Notes under the pieces: generated by a model
Seen by the model: the letters and a program-made list of their open reading frames with translations, nothing else
The model's database searches: none
What the model was told of the DNA's origin: nothing
Position numbers and translations under genes: made by a program
Assembly (NCBI RefSeq): GCF_016907275.1
Contig: NZ_JAFBBP010000001.1
Coordinates: 248,001 to 312,000, forward strand
Reading direction: 5' to 3'
Length of the DNA stretch: 64,000 bases
Origin: Micromonospora luteifusca
GTDB lineage: Bacteria > Actinomycetota > Actinomycetes > Mycobacteriales > Micromonosporaceae
Part shown: in pieces, positions 17,821 through 29,123 of the stretch
Numbering within the stretch: position 1 is the first letter of the stretch
Layout of the letters: every line of letters begins with the position of its first letter

Positions 17821-18153
17821 CCGCACCTGCCTTAGCACCTTTTCGGTGTGCGCGCTGGGGGCGGCCGGCAACAGCTCGCTGTCCAACCCGACCCTGCGGC
17901 TGACGCGGTGCGGGCCCGCGACGAGGCCGGCCACCTGTCCCCACTGTCCGCACCGGTCACGGTGACCACCCTGCCGCCACCGCCGAGCTGCGCGGTCCGA
18001 TCCGTCGTGCGGCAGTGGTCGGACGGCTTCGTGTTCCGCAACGCGGTGATCCCGCCGGGCGGCACCGTGTCGTTGGGGCTCGTCGCCACCGGCACGCAAC
18101 TGCCGGAGGAGATCACGCTGAACGGCGGCCTCTGCACGGTGGCAGACGAATAA
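17821..18153 (+). pseudogene. Decayed fn3-fn3-CBM2 tail of a secreted hydrolase
   Basis: About 330 bp between two healthy genes hold scraps of a glycosidase C-terminus in two frames. In one frame STFSVCALGAAGNSSLSN is the end of a fibronectin-III module. Immediately after, in another frame, VRARDEAGHLSPLSAPVTV is the end of a second fn3 module. It runs through PPPPSC into a shortened CBM2 (CAVRSVVRQWSDGF, then AVIPPGGTVSLGLVATG and ending LNGGLC). A normal CBM2 has about 100 residues; here roughly half is missing between the QWSDGF and IPPGG motifs. This pattern indicates several deletions and a frameshift in a former secreted hydrolase. The open frame 17848-18153 is therefore not a functional gene, in my reading. 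Confidence 0.7.
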
Positions 18154-18206
18154 CGCTCGACTCCGGGGTCTGGCGCCAGCCCTGACATCTTGCGACGCTA
18201 ACGGTC

Positions 18207-19610
18207 GTGTATGACTACGACCTGTTGGTGCTGGGCTCCGGACCCAGCGGTCAGAAGGCCGCGATAGCCGCCGCCAAACTCGGCAGGCGGGTCGGCATCG
18301 TGGACCGCCGCGACATGATCGGTGGGGTGTGCATCAACACCGGCACCGTCCCCTCCAAGACGCTGCGCGAGGCCGTTCTCTATCTGACCGGGCTCAGCCA
18401 GCGTGACCTCTACGGCAGCAGCTACCGGGTCAAGGAGGAGATCACGGTCAGCGACCTGGCGGCCCGGACCCAACACGTGATCACGCGGCAGACCGACGTC
18501 ATCCGCAATCAACTGGCCCGCAACCGGGTCGCGATGATCACCGGCACCGGGCGCTTCGCGGACGCGCACTCGGTCTGGGTCGACAGCGGCTCGGGGCGCG
18601 AGTCGAAGGTGACCTTCGACAAGATCATCATCGCTGCGGGCACTCGTCCGGCCCGCCCGGACAGTGTCGACTTCGACGACCGGACGATCGTGGACTCCGA
18701 CGGCGTCATCAACCTCCAAGCCGTACCCCGCAGCATGGTCGTGGTCGGCGCCGGCGTGATCGGCATGGAGTACGCGTCGATGTTCGCGGCGCTCGGCACC
18801 AAGGTGACCGTGGTGGAGCGCCGCGACCGGATGCTCGACTTCTGCGACGACGAGGTCATCGAGTCTCTCAAATACCACCTGCGTGACCTGTCCGTGGCGT
18901 TCCGCTTCGGCGAGGAGGTCGCCGCCGTGGAGAAGCACCAGACGGCCGCGCTGTGCATCCTCAAGAGCGGCAAGAAGATCGTGGCGGACACGGTGATGTA
19001 CTCGGCCGGCCGGCAGGGCCAGACCGACGACCTGGCACTGGAGGCCGCCGGGTTGGAGGCGGACCGACGTGGCCGGATCAAGGTGGACGCCAACTACCGC
19101 ACGACGGTGGACAACATCTACGCGGTCGGTGACGTGATCGGCTTCCCCGCGCTCGCGTCCACCTCGATGGAGCAGGGCCGACTCGCCGCGCAGCATGCCT
19201 GCGGCGAACCGATCCGGGAGATGCACGGCCTGCAACCCATCGGCATCTACACGATCCCGGAGATCAGCTTCGTCGGGCAGACCGAGGCGCAGCTCACCGA
19301 CAACTCGACACCGTTCGAGGTCGGCATCGCGCGTTACCGGGAGCTGGCCCGGGGCCAGATCGTCGGCGACTCGTACGGGATGCTGAAGTTGCTCGTCTCC
19401 CCCGAGGACGGTCGACTGCTCGGGGTGCACGTGTTCGGCACCGCCGCCACCGAGATCGTCCACATTGGGCAGGCGGTGATCGGTTGCGGCGGCACGATCG
19501 ACTACCTGGTCGACGCGGTGTTCAACTACCCGACGCTGGCCGAGGCGTACAAGGTGGCCGCCCTGGACGCCTCCAACAAGATCCGCAACATCACCCGCAT
19601 CGACGGTTAG
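18207..19610 (+). CDS. sthA: Soluble (Si-specific) NAD(P)+ transhydrogenase
   Basis: A 467-residue FAD flavoprotein of the pyridine nucleotide-disulfide oxidoreductase family. It shows the FAD motif [11 protein letters not shown] at the N-terminus, the NAD(P) motif [19 protein letters not shown] near residue 178, and [15 protein letters not shown] binding the FAD ribityl chain. Where dihydrolipoamide dehydrogenases have CxxxxC, this protein has [15 protein letters not shown] with only the first Cys, as in SthA transhydrogenases, so it is not a disulfide reductase. It should balance NADPH and NADH in the cytoplasm. The start is GTG 18207, giving [10 protein letters not shown]. No operon partner is visible. 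Confidence 0.9.
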   Translation: MYDYDLLVLGSGPSGQKAAIAAAKLGRRVGIVDRRDMIGGVCINTGTVPSKTLREAVLYLTGLSQRDLYGSSYRVKEEITVSDLAARTQHVITRQTDVIRNQLARNRVAMITGTGRFADAHSVWVDSGSGRESKVTFDKIIIAAGTRPARPDSVDFDDRTIVDSDGVINLQAVPRSMVVVGAGVIGMEYASMFAALGTKVTVVERRDRMLDFCDDEVIESLKYHLRDLSVAFRFGEEVAAVEKHQTAALCILKSGKKIVADTVMYSAGRQGQTDDLALEAAGLEADRRGRIKVDANYRTTVDNIYAVGDVIGFPALASTSMEQGRLAAQHACGEPIREMHGLQPIGIYTIPEISFVGQTEAQLTDNSTPFEVGIARYRELARGQIVGDSYGMLKLLVSPEDGRLLGVHVFGTAATEIVHIGQAVIGCGGTIDYLVDAVFNYPTLAEAYKVAALDASNKIRNITRIDG

Positions 19611-19699
19611 CCGAGTACGTCCTAACTCAAGACGGGGCGGCGGGCGCAGCGAAGGACGCTCGCCATCCGCTTTGGCTGCCTGCCGTGTCGATGTGCTGT

Positions 19700-19749
19700 T
19701 GAGCGGTATACCTCAGAGGTATGAATATGACTTTGAGGTATACCGCTCA
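19700..19749. repeat. Perfect 16-bp inverted repeat, AT-richer than surroundings
   Basis: TGAGCGGTATACCTCA (19700-19715) is exactly mirrored by TGAGGTATACCGCTCA (19734-19749) across an 18-nt loop. Each arm contains the palindrome GGTATACC, and ATACCTC-A-GAGGTAT (19708-19722) is a further palindrome inside. It lies between sthA and the end of the MerR gene, without a T-run. It may be a terminator, a protein-binding site pair, or a remnant of a mobile or recombination site. Confidence 0.6.
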
Positions 19750-19840
19750 CTACCGCATCCGCTCTGACGGAGGTGACCGACGGTCACCGCCGGCTGCCGG
19801 CTGCGCTCACAGTCCGGGCCAGGGTTAGGCACTTACTCGT

Positions 19841-20248
19841 CTAGGGCCTACCCTCGACCTCCACCAGCTCCGCCAGGTGGGCACGGTAGTTCGGGCAGGT
19901 CGAGATGTCCTGGTGTGAGCAGTTCAGCCCGGCCGCTAGCAGATCGAGCGCTGACCGCAGCGCCGCCATCCTGGCCTGCAGCGCGCCGTGATTGCGGCGC
20001 AGCACGTCCTTGCGGGCGGCCGGGTCGCCTGCGGCGAGGAACGCTCGAATCTCCGACAGCGGCAGGCCGGCCTGCTTCGCGCGCAGGATCGAGGCCACCC
20101 GGAACAGGTCGTCGCGGGTGTAGCGGCGACGACCGCCGGCGACCCGGGCGGGGCAGAGCAGGCCCACCGACTCCCAGTGCCGCAGTACGTGCGTTGGTAG
20201 GCCGAAGTGGTCGGCCACTTCGCCGATCGTCATCGGGCTTGACTTCAT
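19841..20248 (-). CDS. MerR-family transcriptional regulator
   Basis: A 135-residue protein with the MerR winged HTH at residues 6-75 (MTIGEVADHFGLPTHVLRHW, then RRYTRDDLFRVASI), a dimerisation helix, and a C-terminal tail with two Cys (NCSHQDISTCPNY) that could bind metal or sense redox. It is divergent from a methyltransferase; a near-perfect palindrome overlaps its start codon. The ATG at 20248 gives MKSSPMTIGE. An upstream in-frame ATG (20269) would start transcription before the palindrome and cannot be excluded. The inducer is unknown. Confidence 0.88.
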   Translation of the reverse strand: MKSSPMTIGEVADHFGLPTHVLRHWESVGLLCPARVAGGRRRYTRDDLFRVASILRAKQAGLPLSEIRAFLAAGDPAARKDVLRRNHGALQARMAALRSALDLLAAGLNCSHQDISTCPNYRAHLAELVEVEGRP

Positions 20249-20262
20249 GTCGACATTAAGTC
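20241..20262. promoter_or_regulatory. Palindromic operator between MerR and methyltransferase
   Basis: The 22-bp site has an ATGTCGACAT core flanked by GACTT on the left (with one C) and AAGTC on the right (with one T), so every position pairs except one. It overlaps the MerR start codon and a TTGACT -35-like box (20239-20244) for the methyltransferase, whose ATG at 20277 would then be on a nearly leaderless transcript. This fits the MerR habit of binding between promoter elements. Confidence 0.65.
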
Positions 20263-20276
20263 CGACCATGGCGGGC

Positions 20277-20981
20277 ATGTCCAGTCTTCTAACTGTTCTC
20301 GATGCCATCGAGAGCGAGCCTGCGGCCGTCGACCTGCGCACCCGCTCCTACGAGTTGCTCGGCGACCTCGCTGGCCAAACCGTCGTCGACGTTGGCTGTG
20401 GCAGTGGCCGCGCTGTCGCCGAACTGGCCGAGCGCGGAGCCCACGCAGTCGGCGTCGACCTCGATCCCGAGATGATCGCTGTGGCCCGGGAGCGTTGGCC
20501 TGCCGGCGAGTTCCAGGTCGGCGACGCCGTCGAGCTGCCGCTCGAAAACGGTTCTGCCACCTACTACCGTGCCGACAAGGTGTTGCACGTGCTCGACGAC
20601 CCGGCACGAGCCGTGGCCGAGGCCCGGCGGGTGCTCGCACCGGGCGGCCGGGCCGTGCTGCTCGGCCAGGACTGGGACATGATCGCCATTGACTCGGACG
20701 AGCCGGAAGCCACCCGTCGGCTGGTCCACGCGAAGGCGGACTCGCTCCCTTCGCCGCGCGTTGCCCGTCGGTATCGCAACCTGCTGCTCGACGCCGGGTT
20801 CACCGACCCGATCGTCGAGGTGCACACCGCTGTGTTCATCGACGACACCGCGCTCGACCTGCTGAAACGGATCACCGACGACGAGACCTGGCTCGCCGAG
20901 CAGGTCGAGCGCGCCCGCACGAACCGGATCCTCGTGGTCGTGCCAATGTTCCTGGTAGCCGCCCAAAGTGGCGTGTCGTGA
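20277..20981 (+). CDS. Class I SAM-dependent methyltransferase
   Basis: A 234-residue protein with the Rossmann-type SAM fold. Motif I is VVDVGCGSGRAVAELAERG (about residues 38-56), the acidic ribose-binding residue is in VGVDLDPEM, motif IV-like YYRADKVLHVLDDP follows, and then LAPGGRAVLLGQDWD. This resembles UbiE/Methyltransf_11 enzymes that modify small molecules. The ATG at 20277 is preferred (MSSLLTVLDAI); 20268 is possible. Its divergent MerR partner suggests induction by the compound it inactivates or senses. The substrate is not deducible. Confidence 0.88.
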   Translation: MSSLLTVLDAIESEPAAVDLRTRSYELLGDLAGQTVVDVGCGSGRAVAELAERGAHAVGVDLDPEMIAVARERWPAGEFQVGDAVELPLENGSATYYRADKVLHVLDDPARAVAEARRVLAPGGRAVLLGQDWDMIAIDSDEPEATRRLVHAKADSLPSPRVARRYRNLLLDAGFTDPIVEVHTAVFIDDTALDLLKRITDDETWLAEQVERARTNRILVVVPMFLVAAQSGVS

Positions 20982-21015
20982 CGGAAACATCTTGATCACC
21001 GGGGCTGGGGTGGGT

Positions 21016-21050
21016 GGCCGGTGCGGGGGCGGGTGGCCCGCGCACCGGCC
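21016..21050. terminator. Hairpin between methyltransferase and xylanase ends
   Basis: GGCCGGTGCG (21016-21025) pairs with CGCACCGGCC (21041-21050). It lies between two convergent genes and probably ends both transcripts, including the CE1-GH10 operon. Confidence 0.65.
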
Positions 21051-21061
21051 GGATGATCCTC

Positions 21062-23886
<2,825 letters not shown>

Positions 23887-24191
23887 GGTCGCGATCCCTT
23901 GCGAAAAAGGCGCGTGGAAGGGGACTTAAGTCGAGGACTGCCCTTCGCCCGACCTTGACCGCGGCTCGCGTGACCATGCCAGCTTCAATCGAGCTAACTC
24001 GATTGTCAAGAGTTCCGGAAACCTTTCGCTGCAACGGATTCGGCGGCCACCTGCACGCCTGGGGGCATCGGCGGGCGTGGGCACCATCGATGGGTCCCGA
24101 GCAATTATCGGGATGTTCTCGGAACCTGCCGAGCCTCCCGGAGACAGCCAGGGAGGCTCGGCCGGATGGCCGCGCCTCCCTGTCGTTGCGA
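23887..24191. promoter_or_regulatory. CE1-GH10 operon promoter region and GH67 terminator
   Basis: This 305-bp gene-free stretch holds the upstream region of the CE1 gene. ATCGAG-CTAA-CTCGAT is an inverted repeat at 23988-24003, and AGTTCCGGAAACCTTTCG is at 24011-24028. The latter resembles the elements before GH3 (35168) and GH10 no. 2 (45500). Near 24129-24161 it holds the terminator of the GH67 operon. Nothing else coding is visible. Confidence 0.6.
24129..24161 (-). terminator. Terminator of the GH3-GH67 operon
   Basis: CCGAGCCTCCC (24129-24139) and GGGAGGCTCGG (24151-24161) form a perfect 11-bp stem, 30 bp beyond the GH67 stop codon in the direction of transcription. Confidence 0.7.
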
Positions 24192-26330
24192 TCAGTAGAT
24201 GGTGCGCCCACGCTCGTCGGGCACCCCGGACTTGCGGAAGAAGTACGCGTTGACCTGGTCGCGCCACTCGGTGGCGGACCGCACCTGCTCGTCGAGACGT
24301 TCGGCCACCCGCTCGTAGACGGCCGGGTCGATCATCCCGTTCAGGGTCTGCCAGCGCCGTCGCATCACCGCCACCTCCTCGACACCGGTGAAGTGCGTGT
24401 CGTAGATGTGCTGGATGACTGTCGACCCGCTGTGCAGGACGTGCTCGTACGGGACGTGGTGGAAGAAGAGCAGCAGCTCGTCGGGGCAGCTCTCGGGCGA
24501 CTCGTACACCTGGGCCCAGTACGGCGGGTACTGGGCGGCGAAGCCGGTGCCCGACGCGCGGCTGCGGTCCACGCCCACACCGTCACGGTCGGCGAAGTGG
24601 TAGGTGCCCCACCGCGTGTACTCGTACCCGTCGATGCCGGGGCCGTAGTGGTCACCGGGATGAACCATGAAGCCGACGCCCAGCGGGGCGGTGTACCGCT
24701 CGTAGGTGCGCCACGAGTCGTCCAGGATCTCGTGCAGCGTCCGCCCCACCAGCTCCGGGTCGGCGGTCGCCGACGGCGGGAAGGTCAGCGAGATCCACTC
24801 GTCGAGGATCGCCGTCGGGTCCAGCCGGGGGTCCCAGGCGAGCCGACCGAACGTGTACAGGTTGGCCTGTGCCAACGGGTGCCCGGTCCAGAAGAGGTCG
24901 TCACCGGTGTTGGCGACGGCGACAAGACCGCCACCGGATTCCGCCACCCCCGTGGCCACATCGGCGATCGTCCGTCCACCCGGACCCCACGGTTCGAAGC
25001 GCAGCACCTCACCCCACCACGGGCCGAGGTGGCAGACGTGCCGCTGCTGGCCCGTGTACTCCTGGGTGACCTGCAACTCCACCGCCAGCCGGGTCGCCGG
25101 CATGGCGGCGAGCACCGGGGAGACCGGCTCACGCGTCTGGAAATCCACCGGACCGAACTTCACCTGCACGACCACGTTGGCGCGGAACCGCCCGTCGAGC
25201 GGGGTGAAATGGTCGTACGCGGCGCGCGCCCGGTCGGTGGACCGGTCCCGCCAGTCCTGGTGATGGTTGTAGACGAACGCCCGCCAGTGCACCACTCCCC
25301 CGTGCGGGGCGAGGGCCTCCGCCAGCACGTTCGCCCCGTCGGCGTGGTCACGCCCATAGGTGAACGGGCCGGGTTGTCCCTCCGAGTCGGCCTTGACCAC
25401 GTAACCGCCGAAGTCCGGGATGCGCTCGTACACGTTCCGGGTGGTCGCGGCCCACCAGGCCCGCACCGCCTCGTCCATCGGGTCGGCGGTCGACAGGCCA
25501 CCGAGGACCACTGGCGCGGCGAAGGTGACCGACAGGTGCACCCGGATGCCGTACGGGCGCAGCACGTCCGCGATCTCGGCGATGTCGCCGAGCCGGTCGG
25601 TGAGCAGCAGCGCCTCCGTCCGGCCCACGTTGACGTTGTTCACCGAGATCGCGTTGACGCCGCTCGCCGCCAACAGTCGCCCGTATTCCCGGATCCGGGC
25701 CAGGTCGCCGCGCGGTCGGCCATCACGCCAGAAGATCGAGCCGCCCGCGTACCCCCGTTCGACCTGGCCCATCACCGGGTGCACGGCGACGTTGTCCCAG
25801 TGGTTCAGCATCCGCCGGCGCAGCGCCGGCCGGTGCCGCTCCGGTGGGCGGGCGGGGTCGTAGGCCGCCGCACAGAGCCGAACCACGTGGAACAGCCCGT
25901 ACAGCAACCCGGCGGGCGCGTCGGCCAGCACCACGGTCACCTCGCCGGCCCGCGCCAGCAGGAACCCCTCGTCGCCCAGCGTCTCGCCGTCGCCGATCTC
26001 GACCAGCGCCGCCTCCCCCGCGGCGCGCGCCGCCTCCACCGCCGGGTTGGGCAGCTCGCCGGCACCACGCAGGGCGAGCACCACGTCGACGTCGACGTCC
26101 CAGGAGGGGGAATGCCACACCCGTCCGCCGTAGCGCGCGCAGGCACGCGAAACCTCGTCGAGGACGGTGTCGACGAGCATCCCCTGACCGTGGACGAGGA
26201 CGCGGCGCGCGCCGAGCGCCCGGAACGCCTCCGGGGGCAGCCAGGCGGCGTGTACGCGCGGCTCGTCGGTGCCCTCCGGCTCCTCGGTGAACACCAACTG
26301 TTCGAGGTCCGCGGACCCTTCGGCGTTCAC
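24192..26330 (-). CDS. GH67 alpha-glucuronidase
   Basis: A 712-residue cytoplasmic enzyme with no signal peptide, the usual GH67 length. The N-terminal beta domain covers about 1-130. The barrel has the signatures RRRMLNHWDNV, YAGGSIFWRDG, INxxxNNVNV-like NAISVNNVNVG, the acid/base region GYVVKADSEGQPGPF, and VQVKFGPVDFQTREP carrying catalytic acidic residues. ELQVTQEYTGQQRH and the C-terminal dimer domain follow. It removes (4-O-methyl)glucuronic acid from the non-reducing end of imported xylo-oligosaccharides. Its GTG start overlaps the GH42 stop by four bases (GTGA). It is the last gene of the seven-gene operon. Confidence 0.95.
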   Translation of the reverse strand: MNAEGSADLEQLVFTEEPEGTDEPRVHAAWLPPEAFRALGARRVLVHGQGMLVDTVLDEVSRACARYGGRVWHSPSWDVDVDVVLALRGAGELPNPAVEAARAAGEAALVEIGDGETLGDEGFLLARAGEVTVVLADAPAGLLYGLFHVVRLCAAAYDPARPPERHRPALRRRMLNHWDNVAVHPVMGQVERGYAGGSIFWRDGRPRGDLARIREYGRLLAASGVNAISVNNVNVGRTEALLLTDRLGDIAEIADVLRPYGIRVHLSVTFAAPVVLGGLSTADPMDEAVRAWWAATTRNVYERIPDFGGYVVKADSEGQPGPFTYGRDHADGANVLAEALAPHGGVVHWRAFVYNHHQDWRDRSTDRARAAYDHFTPLDGRFRANVVVQVKFGPVDFQTREPVSPVLAAMPATRLAVELQVTQEYTGQQRHVCHLGPWWGEVLRFEPWGPGGRTIADVATGVAESGGGLVAVANTGDDLFWTGHPLAQANLYTFGRLAWDPRLDPTAILDEWISLTFPPSATADPELVGRTLHEILDDSWRTYERYTAPLGVGFMVHPGDHYGPGIDGYEYTRWGTYHFADRDGVGVDRSRASGTGFAAQYPPYWAQVYESPESCPDELLLFFHHVPYEHVLHSGSTVIQHIYDTHFTGVEEVAVMRRRWQTLNGMIDPAVYERVAERLDEQVRSATEWRDQVNAYFFRKSGVPDERGRTIY

Positions 26331-28360
26331 GCGTCCGCCCTCAGCACGAGGACGCCGTACGCCGGCAGCCGCAGGGCGTCGTCGGCCGCCGTCCGGTGGC
26401 CGGTGAGCAGGTCGACGCCACTGGTCCGGGCGGTCACCTCGATCGGCTCGGCGCGGTGGTTGAGCAGGAACAGCAGCCGCGATCCGTCCGGCGCGACCCG
26501 GACAGCGGATTCCAGGTCCGGCACGTCCGGGTAGGGCCCGAGCACGTCGTGTCGGGCCAGCACCTGCCGCACCACCCAGGAGACGCCGGCCTGGTCCAGC
26601 CCCGCGGCCACGTACCAGCCGTCGCCGGCGCCGAAGGAGTTGCGGGTCACCGCCGGGGTGCCCGCGTAGAAGTCGGCCTGGTAGGTGCCGACCACCTCCG
26701 CGCCCTGCGGAATCACCAACTCGAACAGCAGCCGCGCCTCGACGTCGATTTGGTCGGTGCCGTCGCCGAGGCGGACCGGGTTGACCGCCTCCGGGCCGCG
26801 CGCGTCCCACTCGTCGACCCGGACACCCAGCAGCTGACCGAGTGGGCCGGGCACGTCCATCAGGAAGGCCTGGTCGTTTTCATCCACCCGACCGGACAGG
26901 TACGTCGTCAGCACCGAGCCGCCGCGCTCGGCGACCGCCTCCAGGCGCTGCGGCAGGTCGCCCTTGAGCATGTGCAGGGCCGGCGCGACGACCACGTCGT
27001 AGCGGGACAGGTTGTGGGTCACCGCGACGACGTCGAGGTCCACACCGGCGTCCCAGAGGGCCCGGTGGTACGCGAGCACGACCTGCTGATAGCGGACCAG
27101 CCGGGACGGGCCGTCGGAGATCTCCAACGCCCACCAGCTGTCCCAGTCGAACAGCAGGGCCACCCGGGCCGGCGTCCGCGCGCCCAGCGAGGCCGGGCCG
27201 AGACGGTCCAGTTCGGCGCCCAATTCGGCGACCTCCCGGAACACCCGGGTGTCGGAGCGGCCGGCGTGGCCGATGACCGCGCCGTGGTATTTCTCGCTGG
27301 CTCCCCGGGCGGCACGCAGCTGGAAGAACAGCACCGCGTCGGCGCCGTGTGCCACCGCCTGCCAACTCCACAGCCGCATGAGGCCGGGCCTCTTCAGCGG
27401 GTTGACGTCTCGGCACGCGGTGACGCTCGGGGTCTGTTCCATCAACCAGAACGGCTGGCCGTCCTTGAGCCCGCGCATCAGGTCGTGGGTCAGCGCCATC
27501 CGGGCCGCCGACTCGTCGTCCGGCGGGTAGTTGTCCCAGGAGACGAAGTCCAGGTGTGCGGCCCAGCGGTGATAGTCGATCGGCCGGTACATGCCCATGA
27601 AGTTGGTCGTCACCGGTAGGCCCGGACTGGATTCCCGGATGGCGGCCTTCTCGTCGCGGAAGTTGGTCAGCATCGCGTCGGAGGAGAACCGCAGGTAGTC
27701 CAGGGTGATGCCCTGGAAGGCGGTGCGGTCGGGGCCGCGCCAGTGCTCGGTCAGCGCTGACGGCGGCTCGATCTCGTCCCAGTCGGTGAAGGTGTGCGAC
27801 CAGAAGGTGGTGTACCAGGCGGCGTTCAGCTCGTCGAGGGTGCCGTAGCGGTTGCGCAGCCAGTCCCGGAAGCCGTTCGCGCAGAGCTCGCAGTAGCAGG
27901 CGCCGCCGTACTCGTTGCCGACGTGCCACGCGACGACCGCCGGTGTGTCGGCGTAGCGGCGGGCGACCCGGCGGGCCAGTTCGGTGGAGAGCCGGCGGAA
28001 GACCGGGGAGCTGGGGCAGGAGTTGTGCCGCTGGCCGAATCGGTGCTTGCGGCCCTCGAAGTCGGTCCGGGTCACCTCCGGGTACGCCTTCGCCAACCAC
28101 GCCGGGTGGGCGCCGGTGCCGGTCGCCAGGCAGATCGCGCGCCCCTCGGCGCCGGCGCGCTCGACGATCCGGTCCAGCGTCGAGAAGTCGTACACGTCCT
28201 CGGCGGGCTGGTTGAGCGCCCAGTCGAACACGCCGATGGTGACCAGGTCGATCCGGGCGGTGTCGAAGAGCCGGTAGTCCTGCTTCCACACGTCCTCGGG
28301 CCACTGCTCCGGGTTGTAGTCGCCCCCGAAGGGCACCTTGGCGGTGACGGGCAGGCTCAT
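26327..28360 (-). CDS. GH42 beta-galactosidase / alpha-L-arabinopyranosidase family
   Basis: A 677-residue cytoplasmic GH42 enzyme. It shows the family start FGGDYNPEQWPEDVW, acid/base Glu in WHVGNEYGG, nucleophile Glu in PFWLMEQTPS, and the metal-binding cysteines (SCPSS and CYCELC). A trimerisation domain (about 395-600) and a small C-terminal beta domain follow. GH42 enzymes cleave beta-galactosides; within xylan loci they can remove galactose or L-arabinopyranose side groups from xylo-oligosaccharides, which is the likely job here. It overlaps the YesL-like gene upstream (ATGA) and the GH67 gene downstream (GTGA). Confidence 0.93.
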   Translation of the reverse strand: MSLPVTAKVPFGGDYNPEQWPEDVWKQDYRLFDTARIDLVTIGVFDWALNQPAEDVYDFSTLDRIVERAGAEGRAICLATGTGAHPAWLAKAYPEVTRTDFEGRKHRFGQRHNSCPSSPVFRRLSTELARRVARRYADTPAVVAWHVGNEYGGACYCELCANGFRDWLRNRYGTLDELNAAWYTTFWSHTFTDWDEIEPPSALTEHWRGPDRTAFQGITLDYLRFSSDAMLTNFRDEKAAIRESSPGLPVTTNFMGMYRPIDYHRWAAHLDFVSWDNYPPDDESAARMALTHDLMRGLKDGQPFWLMEQTPSVTACRDVNPLKRPGLMRLWSWQAVAHGADAVLFFQLRAARGASEKYHGAVIGHAGRSDTRVFREVAELGAELDRLGPASLGARTPARVALLFDWDSWWALEISDGPSRLVRYQQVVLAYHRALWDAGVDLDVVAVTHNLSRYDVVVAPALHMLKGDLPQRLEAVAERGGSVLTTYLSGRVDENDQAFLMDVPGPLGQLLGVRVDEWDARGPEAVNPVRLGDGTDQIDVEARLLFELVIPQGAEVVGTYQADFYAGTPAVTRNSFGAGDGWYVAAGLDQAGVSWVVRQVLARHDVLGPYPDVPDLESAVRVAPDGSRLLFLLNHRAEPIEVTARTSGVDLLTGHRTAADDALRLPAYGVLVLRADA

Positions 28361-29046
28361 GCGGTGAACTCCTTCTCGATCAGGCGGATCATCGGGTCAC
28401 CGATCCGCAGGAACGCCAGGACCGCGACCGAGGCGACCAGCGCCAGCACCGCCTCGGAGAAGACCGCGGTGATCCCGGTCGCCGCGGCCAGCAGCAGGGC
28501 GTTGCCGACGGTGACACCGGGGGTACGCACGAGGAAGTGCGTGGCGAGCCGGAGGACGTCGCGGGTGCGGAAGTCGAACAGCGACGTGATCACCAGGGCG
28601 TTGGCCGCGCAGAGCGTCACACCCACGCCGAGCAGGACCAGCGGCACCGTCCACCAGTCCGGGAGGCCGACGACACCCAGGTAGGCGAGGTTCACGGCGA
28701 GCACGGTCAGCCACAGCAGCGTCGGCACCCAGACGCGCAGCACGCCGGACAGGTTGGCCCGGTACCCGCGCCAGAACATGGCGGCGGGCCGCAGGTCGGT
28801 CAGGTCGGGACGTTGGTGGCGCAGGGCGTACAGGGCGGCCGACAGCGCGGGGCCGACCGGCACCAGGAAGACCGCCACCAACGGCAGATTGCTGGCGTCG
28901 CGGCTCAGCAGCAGCAACGGGAGCAGGCCGGGCAGGGTGGTGAGCAGGAGCAGCAACTCGACCACGAGAAGGATGTAGACACGCGAGGTGATCCGCGACA
29001 GTGGCCCGTCGCCGAACTGTCGCCAGGCCTGGGCGCTGCCACTCAT
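28357..29046 (-). CDS. DUF624 (YesL-like) membrane protein
   Basis: A 229-residue integral membrane protein with five or six helices (for example VYILLVVELLLLLTTLPGLL). It contains the DUF624 pattern GPALSAALYALRH followed by an AAMFWRGYRANL amphipathic segment. YesL-like proteins accompany LplB/YtcP-type oligosaccharide transporters and intracellular glycosidases in many Gram-positives, but their biochemical role is unknown. It ends in an ATGA overlap with GH42. Upstream lies a 15-bp perfect hairpin that separates it from the solute-binding protein gene. Start at ATG 29046; longer frames upstream are low quality. Confidence 0.85.
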   Translation of the reverse strand: MSGSAQAWRQFGDGPLSRITSRVYILLVVELLLLLTTLPGLLPLLLLSRDASNLPLVAVFLVPVGPALSAALYALRHQRPDLTDLRPAAMFWRGYRANLSGVLRVWVPTLLWLTVLAVNLAYLGVVGLPDWWTVPLVLLGVGVTLCAANALVITSLFDFRTRDVLRLATHFLVRTPGVTVGNALLLAAATGITAVFSEAVLALVASVAVLAFLRIGDPMIRLIEKEFTA

Positions 29047-29078
29047 GGTTGCTCCATCCGGGCGGTGATGGCCGGAAG

Positions 29079-29113
29079 GTCCGGTCGGGCCGCGATGGGC
29101 GGCCCGACCGGAC
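29079..29113 (-). terminator. Intra-operon hairpin behind the binding-protein gene
   Basis: GTCCGGTCGGGCCGC (29079-29093) pairs perfectly with GCGGCCCGACCGGAC (29099-29113) around a 5-nt loop. It starts about 11 bp after the solute-binding protein stop. It could partly stop transcription or protect the upstream mRNA 3' end, which would give more binding protein than downstream enzymes. Confidence 0.7.
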
Positions 29114-29123
29114 GTTCCGCTGA

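Noticed and set aside
17848..18153. 101-codon open frame as a small real gene
   Set aside because: Its start is arbitrary, it begins inside an fn3 end and finishes in a half CBM2 without a signal peptide; it is best read as a pseudogene remnant.
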